In this document: positions 8,334 through 17,277 of the stretch, piece by piece
How the letters are laid out: each line of letters begins with the position of its first letter
Numbering within the stretch: position 1 is the first letter of the stretch
Assembly: GCA_017940385.1 (NCBI GenBank)
Contig: JAGAYS010000057.1
Location: 41,820 to 105,819 of the forward strand
Direction: 5' to 3'
Length of the DNA: 64,000 nucleotides
DNA from: Ruminobacter sp.
GTDB lineage: Bacteria; Pseudomonadota; Gammaproteobacteria; Enterobacterales; Succinivibrionaceae
Notes under the pieces: generated by a model
The model's database searches: none
What the model was told of the DNA's origin: nothing
What the model saw: the letters and a program-made list of their open reading frames with translations, nothing else
Program-made: the position numbers and the translations under genes

Positions 8334-10421
8334 TTATGATACGCGGACAGGAAGTTCCCCGATGATGGCACGGCTGTCATTGATTTCCACAATGCGTACC
8401 TTTAACTTCTGCCCCAGACGAATCACTGTCTTTTCACCATCCAAAGTCACTACACCGAGTGTATTGTTGCCCTCAATACGTTTTTTGTCGTTGGCAATCA
8501 TGCTTGAAGGAACAAATACCCTGGCTCCGTTGTCAAGAAGCATCACCTTGATACCGCCCCTTGACACGTCCATTACCTCAGCATCAAAAATGGTCTTATT
8601 GATATGTGGTCTGAGATAATCCATGTAAAGCCAGTCCTTTACCTGACGTTCTGCTGAGCGATTGTTCTTTTTGGAAAGATTCATGCTTTCGATAACATCA
8701 TCGCCGGGAATTCGCGGTTTCTCGGTATTCGCAATGGCACACTTAATCAAACGATGATTAATCATGTCCCCGTATTTTCTGATTGGAGATGTCCATGTTG
8801 CATAATAATCAAGTCCCATACCGAAATGAGGTCCCGGCACCGGAGACATTTCCGCAAAGGCGGTACACTTGTGAATTCTGGCATCCAAATAGGATGAATC
8901 TGAATCATACAGCCATCTCTTGAGTTTGCAGTAGCCGTCCATTGTTTCAATCTGCTCGATGTCATCTATCGGATACCCGTTTTCTTCGAGCACCTGGTTT
9001 ACATCTGCAATTTTTTCATGGTCAAGACCGCTGTGGGTATTGAAAATACCGGCATTGAAATGCTCGGCCAGAAATCTTCCCGCACATGTATTTGCCAGAA
9101 TCATTGCCTCTTCAACAATGCCGTTCGCCACTCTCTTATGTACAACCTTAATTTCCTTAAGACCGCCTTTCTCATTAAGCACGAATTCATATTCCGGCTT
9201 ATCCTTGAACACGCAGGTGTGGGTTTTGCGATAGTTGTATCTGGCAATACTGAAATCCCTCAGCATGTCTATCTGTTCCCTGATAACAGGTGATGGTGTG
9301 AACGCAGTCTCCTTGCCCTCAAGAAGATCCGATACCTCATCATAAACAAGCTTTCCATGAGACTTGATTGTGGCCATCATAAACTCAATCTTCTGATCAC
9401 TACTGCCATCAGCCTGAATATTGAATTTTCCGACTAACGCATAACGCTCTTCATTTTCCCTCAGCGAACAGAGATCATCACTCAGAGTTCTTGTAAGCAT
9501 AGGGATGTCCCTTCCTGGAAGATATATTGAGAAAGCCCTCTTTGCAGCATAGCTGTCAAGTTCATCATTCTCGTGAATGTACCCTGTAGGATCGGCTATC
9601 GCCACCCAGAGACACCATCCCCCCTGTGGAAGACGTTCGATATAAAGGGCATCATCCATATCCTGTGTTTTTGCGGAATCGATGGTTACAAACGGCTTAC
9701 CGGTCAAATCCACTCTGTTTACGGAGCTGTCTTTGTACTCATATGACGGCAGATCGTCAGGAGCACTCTTTGGCAAATCAAGTCCGCGAAGAACGACCCA
9801 CCATGGAGTCTGTTCATCGTCGGCATGTACAATAAATTCCGTTACTTCAGCCATGTGACCGTTTCTGTTTCCTTCAGCCATTGCATGTTTTGTCAATACC
9901 GCTATGACCCAGTCCCCCTCGCAAAGAGTAATGCCGCCGGGCACATGATTTACGGCATTGATGTTCATATTGATACACGGATGATCCGGTACTACCGTAA
10001 GTTTTCCGCCGACATAGGCAACCCTGGCCACAAATCTTGAAAGAAATGGTTCAATCAGACTGATTCTTTCAACACGTGACTTTTCTCCCTGATATACCAC
10101 GTATCCGCTGATCTTATCTCCATGCATAAGACCACGCATTTCCTTTGGCGGAATGAAGAAACTTTCTCGGGATTCACTTTCAAGGAATCCAAAACCGCGT
10201 TCGTTAGCCTTAACCACACCCTGTTCAAGAGTTGAATCGGCTTCGGAAGAAATCTTCGGCTTCTGAACATTCTGTCTTATTTTGTGTTCCCTGTGCCCAC
10301 CGCGTTCTGAATGAGCACTCTTCTTTTCGGTTGCGACTTCGATGAATTCACCATTTGCCTTTTTTTCATCAATGCTCTGCTTTTTAAGCTGCATCAGTAT
10401 GGGATTGTCTTTTAATAACAT
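8334..10421 (-). CDS. rnb: Exoribonuclease II (RNase II) with an internal N-terminal insertion
   Basis: Processive 3'-to-5' single-strand exoribonuclease. The start matches E. coli RNase II (DNPILMQLKKQ). About 45 hydrophilic, charged residues (about 18-66) then intervene before the cold-shock domain resumes at GVVKANERGFGFLE. The family has no such insertion in E. coli (644 residues there, 695 here). The catalytic RNB domain has VTIDSAKTQDMDDALYI with its metal-binding aspartates (about 246-262), then LPGRDIPMLTRTLSDDLCSLREN and the stretch YATWTSPIRKYGDMINHRL (about 560). A C-terminal S1 domain with DVSRGGIKVMLLDNGARVFVP ends the protein. ATG at 10421, with an AGG site eight bases upstream. 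Confidence 0.93.
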   Translation of the reverse strand: MLLKDNPILMQLKKQSIDEKKANGEFIEVATEKKSAHSERGGHREHKIRQNVQKPKISSEADSTLEQGVVKANERGFGFLESESRESFFIPPKEMRGLMHGDKISGYVVYQGEKSRVERISLIEPFLSRFVARVAYVGGKLTVVPDHPCINMNINAVNHVPGGITLCEGDWVIAVLTKHAMAEGNRNGHMAEVTEFIVHADDEQTPWWVVLRGLDLPKSAPDDLPSYEYKDSSVNRVDLTGKPFVTIDSAKTQDMDDALYIERLPQGGWCLWVAIADPTGYIHENDELDSYAAKRAFSIYLPGRDIPMLTRTLSDDLCSLRENEERYALVGKFNIQADGSSDQKIEFMMATIKSHGKLVYDEVSDLLEGKETAFTPSPVIREQIDMLRDFSIARYNYRKTHTCVFKDKPEYEFVLNEKGGLKEIKVVHKRVANGIVEEAMILANTCAGRFLAEHFNAGIFNTHSGLDHEKIADVNQVLEENGYPIDDIEQIETMDGYCKLKRWLYDSDSSYLDARIHKCTAFAEMSPVPGPHFGMGLDYYATWTSPIRKYGDMINHRLIKCAIANTEKPRIPGDDVIESMNLSKKNNRSAERQVKDWLYMDYLRPHINKTIFDAEVMDVSRGGIKVMLLDNGARVFVPSSMIANDKKRIEGNNTLGVVTLDGEKTVIRLGQKLKVRIVEINDSRAIIGELPVRVS

Positions 10422-10743
10422 GTACCAACCTAAGTAATAAATTTATATTGTAGCAACCGCATGAAAACCCTTATTTCGACGGCATTCTGTTTTATTTTTC
10501 CTAATACCTGTCATGCGGCAATGATTATAAAAATCCTGTTTTCTAATTGATCTTTTTTCTTTGTAGGATTTATTTAATTTTTTTTCGTTTCCAATGAAAG
10601 AGTGATTTTATCATATTTCAAAAATCGTCATAACAAATTTATAAGCTGTAAAAAACACATGTGCAGACAAAAAAACAACCGGCAATAACTGCCAGTTGTC
10701 ATAAATACACCAAGTCGTGCATAAACAGCGTGGAATTCACGTT
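10422..10743. other. Intergenic region between prlC and rnb
   Basis: A 320-base AT-rich stretch with no supported gene. It contains the prlC terminator (10668-10699). The rest, before rnb, presumably holds the rnb promoter, but I see no clear consensus hexamers. Confidence 0.5.
10668..10699 (-). terminator. Intrinsic terminator after prlC
   Basis: On the minus strand a ten-pair stem with one mismatch (arms 10690-10699 and 10675-10684) is followed by a run of seven Ts (10668-10674). It lies about 45 bases past the prlC stop codon. Confidence 0.8.
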
Positions 10744-12792
10744 TTATTTTCTGATTATGCCGGAATGTCTCAGCAGAGGTTCAACAGAAGGCTTACGGCC
10801 CCTGAAACTGATAAAAAGTTCCATAAAGTCCTTTGAACCGCCATTACTTAAAATGGTTCTGACAAAGTCATTTCCTACCTCCGGATTAAGAATTCCTTCT
10901 TCCTCGAACCTGCTGAAGGCATCCGCGGAAAGAACTTCAGCCCACTTATAGCTGTAATAGCCTGCGGAATATCCCCCTGCAAAAATATGGGTAAAGCTGT
11001 TCTGGAATCTGTTGAAATCAGCAACAGGAATCACGCATACATCCTTTCTGACTTCTTCGATAAGTTCCTGTGCAGGCTTTCCCATCTTGTACTCAAGGAA
11101 ACTTCTGAAATCATATATGGAAAACTCAAGCTGTCTAAGCATTGCCATTGCGGAATGATAATTCTTGGACTCCAGAAGCTTTTTAAGCAGATTTTCCGGT
11201 AAAGGTTCATGTGTATCCACATGTCCGGAAATCATGTTCAGCACTTCAGGCTGCCAGGTAAAGTTCTCCATAAACTGGCTTGGAAGTTCCACGGCATCCC
11301 ACGGGACCCTGTTGATACCGGAAACCTGACCGATATCAACGGTGGTAAGCATATGATGCAGTGCATGACCGAATTCATGGAAAAGAGTTTCGACCTCATC
11401 ATGATTGAGCAGCGCAGGTTTGTCTCCTATAGGAGGCATAAAATTGGCAACTATGTAAGCGATCGGCAGTTGCAGGGTTCCGTCAGCTCTGTAGCGACGG
11501 TCGGCACAGTCATTCATCCATGCTCCGCCTCTCTTTTTCTCTCTGGCATACAGATCCATATAGAATCCGCCAATCAGTTCCCCATTACGGTAAATGTCGT
11601 GATATACCACGTCAGGATGCCACACGGCCACCCCGTAATGCGGTCTGACTTCAACACCGAATATTTTATAGACCAGTGAGAATAATCCGCCCACAACCTT
11701 ATTTAACGGGAAATAAGGACGAATCTGCTCATCGGTAATGGAATATCTTTCCTGCTTCAGCTTTTCACTGAAATAACTGATATCCCACGGTTCAAGTTCA
11801 TATGTAACCCTGAGTTTTTTGGCATAATCACGTATTTCGGCTATTTCCCTGCGTCCCTGTTCCTTTGACTCATCAACCAGACTGTAAAGGAAATTCATCA
11901 CCTCTTCTGGAGATTTTGCCATCTTTCTGGCAAGTGACATATGCGCAGCTGTCGGGAAACCCAAAAGCTCCGCCTGTTTGTCGGATAATGCCAGTTCTTC
12001 TTCAATTACATCGGTATTATCAAAACGCCCGGCATCAGGACCAAGCTCGGAAGCCCTGGTTACGTACGCCCTGTACATTTCCTCCCTGAGTGCTCTGTTG
12101 TCAGCATACTGCATTACGGGAATATATGACGGATACTGTAACGTAAGCACATAACCTTCAAGATTACGGCTTTCAGCCTCCTGTTTTGCCAAAGCCCTGG
12201 CACTTTCAGGCAATCCGCTCAGTTCTCTTTCATCAGTAATGTGTTTTATGAATGAATTGGTCGCGTCAAGCACGTTATTACTGAACTTTGATGACAGTTC
12301 TGACAGCTTGGCCTCTATTCCGCCGAAAATTTCCTTTTCATCGTCAGGAAGAGAAATACCGCATAACTCAAAATCCCTGAGTTCCTCTTCTATGGCCTTC
12401 TGCTGAGCCTGACTTAAAAGGGAAAATGAATCGGAGTTCTTTAATCTCAGATACGATCTGTACAAATCCTCGTTCTGTCCCAACCAGGTATAGAACTCTG
12501 AAATCTCGGGAAGAAGCTCATCATGAGCCTGACGCAGTTCCTCGGTATTAACCACGCTGTTCAGATGTCCGACCACGCCCCAGGCCCTTGACAGCGCGTC
12601 CAGACTTTCTTCTATCGGCTTTACAAGGCTGTCCCATGTAGGTTCTGTTTCCTCGTCAGAATTAATATCGGTAATGTAAATAACCGTATCCCTGCACTTG
12701 TCAATCAGCTGTCTTACCGCCGGACGGATATCGGAGACCTTAATCTTGTCAAATTCAGGTAACAGCTTCATATTTAATAAAGGATTTGCCAT
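10744..12792 (-). CDS. prlC: Oligopeptidase A (M3 zinc metallopeptidase)
   Basis: Cytoplasmic zinc peptidase that degrades oligopeptides, including cleaved signal peptides. It has 682 residues, against 680 in E. coli PrlC. The zinc motif HEFGHALHHML (about 463-473) is the HExxH signature, with the third ligand expected in the following ELPSQFMENF stretch. The N-terminus MANPLLNMKLLPEFDKIKVSDIRP and the C-terminal FIRPS-like region (here FISFRGRKPSVEPLLRHSGI) match the family. ATG at 12792 with a GAGGA site. It is transcribed alone and followed by a terminator. Confidence 0.94.
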   Translation of the reverse strand: MANPLLNMKLLPEFDKIKVSDIRPAVRQLIDKCRDTVIYITDINSDEETEPTWDSLVKPIEESLDALSRAWGVVGHLNSVVNTEELRQAHDELLPEISEFYTWLGQNEDLYRSYLRLKNSDSFSLLSQAQQKAIEEELRDFELCGISLPDDEKEIFGGIEAKLSELSSKFSNNVLDATNSFIKHITDERELSGLPESARALAKQEAESRNLEGYVLTLQYPSYIPVMQYADNRALREEMYRAYVTRASELGPDAGRFDNTDVIEEELALSDKQAELLGFPTAAHMSLARKMAKSPEEVMNFLYSLVDESKEQGRREIAEIRDYAKKLRVTYELEPWDISYFSEKLKQERYSITDEQIRPYFPLNKVVGGLFSLVYKIFGVEVRPHYGVAVWHPDVVYHDIYRNGELIGGFYMDLYAREKKRGGAWMNDCADRRYRADGTLQLPIAYIVANFMPPIGDKPALLNHDEVETLFHEFGHALHHMLTTVDIGQVSGINRVPWDAVELPSQFMENFTWQPEVLNMISGHVDTHEPLPENLLKKLLESKNYHSAMAMLRQLEFSIYDFRSFLEYKMGKPAQELIEEVRKDVCVIPVADFNRFQNSFTHIFAGGYSAGYYSYKWAEVLSADAFSRFEEEGILNPEVGNDFVRTILSNGGSKDFMELFISFRGRKPSVEPLLRHSGIIRK

Positions 12793-13157
12793 AAATTCCT
12801 CACAGACAGTAATATTTTTTCTTCATTGCTGATTATATCAAAAAAAGATTCACACTCGCCTCATTAGATGTGCCGCTGACGTTAATTGTCAGCGTTTTTG
12901 CCGACGCTCTCATGCTTTTTGAAACATTACTCATGATAATCGTCACAAAACCGCCCGGAGATGCATTATTTTTCAATTTTAAGTAAAAAAGACTATAAAA
13001 TACGGTGAGGGGCAATGAAACACGGTCTTATTCAAATCACCGTCATCGTGCAACACATGTTATTATTCAGGACAATGCCGGCGGAAACTCTTATGATGCT
13101 CAGCCGGACGTGAATATCGGTATTTAATGGAAACACGGAAAATTAAGGAAATCGGAC
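12793..13157. other. Divergent intergenic region, prlC / membrane-protein gene
   Basis: A 365-base region between divergent genes. It must carry both promoters. Apart from an orphan terminator-like hairpin (12874-12899) I see no gene. A short open frame on the minus strand (12833-13015) lacks a ribosome-binding site and recognisable content. Confidence 0.5.
12874..12899 (+). terminator. Orphan terminator-like hairpin
   Basis: A perfect 7-bp stem CGCTGAC/GTCAGCG with a 7-base loop is followed by five Ts on the plus strand. No plus-strand gene lies upstream, because prlC starts at 12792 on the other strand. It could end a short plus-strand RNA or block antisense transcription. Confidence 0.45.
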
Positions 13158-13826
13158 ATGAACCAAAAACCGCATCTCTATGCCATCGCCGTAGTAGGTC
13201 TGATTATAGTCGCATGCACAATCTGCAACATTTTCAATAACGTACACATTCTTGATGCCGGCAATATCTTTCTGCTGATACTTTACGTCTGTTTTACAGG
13301 CGCTTACATTCTCATATACAGAAGAGTTAATTTCAAATTTGCCTACTCCTGGATTACAGGCCTTGTCTGCTATCTGCTCACAATCATATTTTCAGGACTT
13401 GCACTGTATAATAATTCATGGAACGTCGACTCGGCGTACTACTTGATTCCGTTTATTATCGCAATAACCCTCACCCACATATGCTTTGTGAATTTTTCTG
13501 CGACAAAGGGCTTCATACGCAACGCATTCACCGTGCTGCTTAAAATCATGGCCGTAATCACCGCCGTATCGGCAGTAATTCTGCTGTTTACAGAAAGTCC
13601 GGACAATTTGGACTTTATGCAGAAATTCACCGTATCACTCGTTATTCTGCTGATTTTCGGAGACTTTATGGTTTTCTACACCAATTATTTCTGCAGTATG
13701 GAAAACGACGGCAATGATGTCCTCACCCTGTACAAGTCGGATAAGGAAACAATCTACGCCGACAAATTCGGCAAACTTTATCACGTAATTCCCGATGAGA
13801 CCGGATCAGAAGATAATAAGGGTTAA
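13158..13826 (+). CDS. Predicted integral membrane protein, unknown function
   Basis: I do not recognise the family. The 222-residue protein has about six hydrophobic spans (roughly 8-28, 33-53, 62-82, 95-113, 125-146 and 158-176) and a hydrophilic C-terminal tail of about 45 residues (from SMENDGNDVL onward), probably cytoplasmic. The ATG at 13158 follows AAGGA. It sits 28 bases before the M24 aminopeptidase gene on the same strand and is probably co-transcribed with it and pssA. No catalytic motif is evident. Confidence 0.75.
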   Translation: MNQKPHLYAIAVVGLIIVACTICNIFNNVHILDAGNIFLLILYVCFTGAYILIYRRVNFKFAYSWITGLVCYLLTIIFSGLALYNNSWNVDSAYYLIPFIIAITLTHICFVNFSATKGFIRNAFTVLLKIMAVITAVSAVILLFTESPDNLDFMQKFTVSLVILLIFGDFMVFYTNYFCSMENDGNDVLTLYKSDKETIYADKFGKLYHVIPDETGSEDNKG

Positions 13827-13854
13827 TAACATCTGACGGAGACGTTTACTCAAT

Positions 13855-15834
13855 ATGAACGAATACAACACTGCAAACACATATAACAATAACGCTCAGG
13901 ATGTCTATGAGGCAGACTCAACCAGACTGGCGCGTGTGGACAGACTGAGAAAAATTCTGCGTCATCTCAATCTGGATGCTCTGATTATTACCAGAACGGA
14001 CGAACATTTAAGCGAATACCTGTCACCTGATCGGGAACGACTGGCCTATATTACAGGATTCACAGGCTCTGCAGGCACTGCGGTAATTCTCGAAAATGAA
14101 CATTTGGTCGACAGATTAAAGGACCACAGTGTCAAGAACAGTGCCAACAGGGAAATATTCCTTAAGAATTCCGCCGCACTGTTTGTCGACGGAAGATATA
14201 CAATTCAGGCAAAGATTCAGACAAGCCCTACCATGTTTGATGTTTTCCACCATACCACGGTGAAACTGGAAGACTGGTTAATTACCGTTCTCGGCAGAGA
14301 CGCACGCATCGGAATAGATCCGAAATGCATAAGCTACAACCGTTTTACCTCAATAAAATCAGCACTGGCTCCATATCAGCTGGAACTGTTCTCAACGGAA
14401 ACAAACCTTATTGACGACATTTGGAACGACAAACCAAAATACGAGCCTTCACCTGCTCTGATTTTCGAGGATCATTACAACGGAAACCCCAGCATTGAAA
14501 AAAGACACCAGATTGCCCAGATTCTGAAAGAAAAAAATATTGATGTAACCATTATCTCCAGCAGCGAGTCGGTTAACTGGCTGCTCAACATCAGGGGACG
14601 AGACATTCCGAATCTTCCGGTTGTAAAATGCTTCGCCGCAGTATACAGCTGTGAGGAAATCGAATGGTTTGTGGACTTACGAAAAATACCTGAAAACAGG
14701 ATTTCCGATTTCCAGCATCATTTCGGCAATATAACCTACATGGAAGAAGACAAGCTTGAGGATCTTATAAATCGTCTGGCAAAACACAAATACTCAGTCT
14801 ATATTGACGAAACGTCAACCAATGCATGGATTATTGAAAAACTCAAAAAAAGCGGCATTCCTCTGACTTTCGGCCCGGATCTCTGCGAATACCCTAAGGC
14901 CTGCAAAAATCCGACGGAACTGAAAGGAATGAAGAGATGTCATCACAAGGATGCCGTAGCCATGTGCAGATTCCTTTCATGGCTCGATCATCTCACCGAA
15001 AATCTCATCAATGCCAGCAGCGAACTGAAACCTCAGGCTCTTGAGATAATAAAAGCTCAGAACGAAGCCACCCTGAGCAATCAGCTGCTCAAGTTCAGGG
15101 AGGAACAGGACGGATTCATTGAAACAAGCTTTGACACAATATCAGCCCTGGGACCTAATGCCGCAATCATTCATTACAATCATATTAACCTTAATAAACC
15201 AAGAGCCCTTGGACAGGACCCCCTGTACCTTGTAGACAGTGGCGGACAATACAACGAAGGCACCACCGACATCACAAGAACGGTGTTGGTAGGTCCGGGA
15301 CTTACTGATGAAATGAAGGAACGCTTTACCCTTGTTCTGAAAGGCATGATTGCCCTCCATCAGGTAAGATTCCCAAAGGGGACCTTCGGGGGAGCTCTTG
15401 ACGTACTCGCACGAGCCCCGCTTTGGCAGAAAGGGCTTAATTATGACCACGGAACCGGTCACGGCGTCGGACATTGTCTGAATGTTCATGAAGGACCTCA
15501 GGCCATTTCATACAGATATGGACAGACCCCGCTGGCTCCCGGAATGGTTACATCAGTTGAGCCTGGTTACTATAAGGAAAACGAATACGGTATACGCTGT
15601 GAAAACCTATGCGTTGTTGAGACCGTACATGACACCCAAAATCAGGCTGAGATGCTTGCATTTTTACCCATCACTTATGTACCATTTGACATTAGACTCA
15701 TCAAAAAAGAGTTACTGACAGAAGATGAACGTACCTGGCTCAATAACTATCATCTCAAGGTAAGGGAAATTGTCAGGGAACATCTTAGCGACCTGGAAAT
15801 CAACTGGTTACTTAAAGCAACGGCGGCGATTTAA
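13855..15834 (+). CDS. Xaa-Pro aminopeptidase (M24B, PepP2-like)
   Basis: Cytoplasmic dimetal peptidase that removes the N-terminal residue before proline. Of its 659 residues, two N-terminal creatinase-like domains (about 20-170 and 200-350, the first with YLSPDRERLAYITGFTGSAG) precede the catalytic pita-bread domain (about 365-600). The metal ligands are visible: Asp in LVDSGG, Asp in GTTDITR, His in HGTGHGVGHCLNVHEGP, Glu in TSVEPGYY and Glu in GIRCENL. The length and three-domain layout match the long aminopeptidase P type rather than E. coli PepP (441 residues). It ends three bases before pssA, which implies an operon. The first domain has a roughly 20-residue hydrophilic insertion (EHLVDRLKDHSVKNSANREI). 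Confidence 0.9.
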   Translation: MNEYNTANTYNNNAQDVYEADSTRLARVDRLRKILRHLNLDALIITRTDEHLSEYLSPDRERLAYITGFTGSAGTAVILENEHLVDRLKDHSVKNSANREIFLKNSAALFVDGRYTIQAKIQTSPTMFDVFHHTTVKLEDWLITVLGRDARIGIDPKCISYNRFTSIKSALAPYQLELFSTETNLIDDIWNDKPKYEPSPALIFEDHYNGNPSIEKRHQIAQILKEKNIDVTIISSSESVNWLLNIRGRDIPNLPVVKCFAAVYSCEEIEWFVDLRKIPENRISDFQHHFGNITYMEEDKLEDLINRLAKHKYSVYIDETSTNAWIIEKLKKSGIPLTFGPDLCEYPKACKNPTELKGMKRCHHKDAVAMCRFLSWLDHLTENLINASSELKPQALEIIKAQNEATLSNQLLKFREEQDGFIETSFDTISALGPNAAIIHYNHINLNKPRALGQDPLYLVDSGGQYNEGTTDITRTVLVGPGLTDEMKERFTLVLKGMIALHQVRFPKGTFGGALDVLARAPLWQKGLNYDHGTGHGVGHCLNVHEGPQAISYRYGQTPLAPGMVTSVEPGYYKENEYGIRCENLCVVETVHDTQNQAEMLAFLPITYVPFDIRLIKKELLTEDERTWLNNYHLKVREIVREHLSDLEINWLLKATAAI

Positions 15835-15837
15835 TAA

Positions 15838-17208
15838 ATGAAATTATTAAACTCAATGCACTGCCTGTTCGGTAGTGCAAAATACAAAATCGGAAATTTA
15901 TCCAAAATTGCGGTGAATGCCGACTCATACAATATTCTCGAAGACCCGAAAGTCTTCAGGGAACGTCTGCTTGCAAACATCAGGAATGCCAAATCACGCA
16001 TCTGCATATGCGCTCTTTACTGGCAGAATGATGAAATGGGGCAGGAAGTCATGCAGGCCGTCAATGAGGCGGTAGCTGCCAATCCAAAACTTTACGTACG
16101 TATCTATGTGGATTTTCACAGGGCTCAGCGCGGTCTCGTCGGAAAAACCAAACAGATTGTGAACAGCGACTGGTATAGGGAACTGGCCAAGAAACAATTA
16201 ATTCACCCTATTATTTACGGCGTTCCCGTAAAACGCCGCGAGATATTCGGTGTCTTTCATCTTAAAGGCTTTATCATTGACGATACAGTGCTGTACAGCG
16301 GTGCCAGCATCAACAATGTCTACCTGCACAGACTTGACAAATACCGCATAGATCGTTACCACGAAATAAATTCCCGAGAGCTGGCTGACTCCCTGTTCTA
16401 TTACTGTGCTGACGTATTCCACAGACACAACGCAGTTCAGGATTTTGCTCAGGACACAATTCCTACGTCCAAAGAACTAAATCTTGAAATCAAAAAACAG
16501 CGCAGGGAACTGTGCAGAACCAATTACAAAATTAGTGATGCGGAAATAAACTCAAGACAGGTTGGTATCACCCCGCTGGTAGGTCTCGGCAAAAAGAATA
16601 ACATTCTTAACTCAACCATTATTAATCTGATTGAGGCTGCGGAAGAAGAAATCACAATATGCACACCTTATTTCAACTTTCCCGGCCATGTGCTAAAGGC
16701 TGTGAACAAAGCTCTCTCAAAAGGAGTAACAATCACAATAATCGTAGGTGACAAGGAGGCCAACGATTTCTTCATTCATGACGGGGAACCGTATAACAAG
16801 GTCGGAGCCGTCCCGTATATCTATGAAATGAATCTCCGTGATTTTGTCAACAGCCACACCAAACAGATTAACGAAGGAATTCTGAAAATAAGACTGTGGA
16901 AGGACGGGTTGAACACATACCATGTTAAGGGAATTTCCGTTGACCACAGATACCATCTTATAACAGGCAACAATCTGAATCCCAGAGCCTGGGGACTTGA
17001 TTTGGAAAACGGCCTTCTTGTTGATGACGAGCATCATCTGCTTCTAGAAAAGATAACACACGAAAGAAACTATCTTTTAAGCAGAACTACTCCCATCACG
17101 TCTCCGTCTGAACTCCAGACCATAGATGACTATCCTGAAGATTATCGTAAAGTTATTCTCAAAGTCAGAAAATTAGGAGCTCAATGGCTCCTTAGAAAGC
17201 TTCTCTGA
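15838..17208 (+). CDS. pssA: CDP-diacylglycerol--serine O-phosphatidyltransferase PssA
   Basis: Makes phosphatidylserine from CDP-diacylglycerol and L-serine, the committed step to phosphatidylethanolamine. The enzyme is peripheral to the membrane and belongs to the phospholipase D superfamily. Two HKD-type motifs are present: FHLKGFIIDD (about 140-149) and YHVKGISVDHRYHLITGNNLNPRAW (starts about 361). In this family they read HxKxxxxD, as in E. coli PssA. It has 456 residues, against 451 in E. coli. The start is three bases after the aminopeptidase stop, with no strong ribosome-binding site of its own, so translation is probably coupled. A small hairpin follows before recG. Confidence 0.93.
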   Translation: MKLLNSMHCLFGSAKYKIGNLSKIAVNADSYNILEDPKVFRERLLANIRNAKSRICICALYWQNDEMGQEVMQAVNEAVAANPKLYVRIYVDFHRAQRGLVGKTKQIVNSDWYRELAKKQLIHPIIYGVPVKRREIFGVFHLKGFIIDDTVLYSGASINNVYLHRLDKYRIDRYHEINSRELADSLFYYCADVFHRHNAVQDFAQDTIPTSKELNLEIKKQRRELCRTNYKISDAEINSRQVGITPLVGLGKKNNILNSTIINLIEAAEEEITICTPYFNFPGHVLKAVNKALSKGVTITIIVGDKEANDFFIHDGEPYNKVGAVPYIYEMNLRDFVNSHTKQINEGILKIRLWKDGLNTYHVKGISVDHRYHLITGNNLNPRAWGLDLENGLLVDDEHHLLLEKITHERNYLLSRTTPITSPSELQTIDDYPEDYRKVILKVRKLGAQWLLRKLL

Positions 17209-17218
17209 CGTCACGCAC

Positions 17219-17240
17219 GGGCCGAATACAGTTTCGGCCC
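17219..17240. terminator. Hairpin between pssA and recG
   Basis: An 8-bp GC-rich inverted repeat (17219-17226 with 17233-17240) just after pssA. It lacks a T run, so it is at best a weak or Rho-assisted terminator. Confidence 0.4.
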
Positions 17241-17277
17241 TGAAAAGAACGGTTAACTCACGGATACGCGGCAATAT

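Noticed and set aside
12833-13015. A 60-codon minus-strand open frame between prlC and the membrane-protein gene
   Set aside because: No ribosome-binding site or family resemblance; it runs across a terminator-like hairpin.
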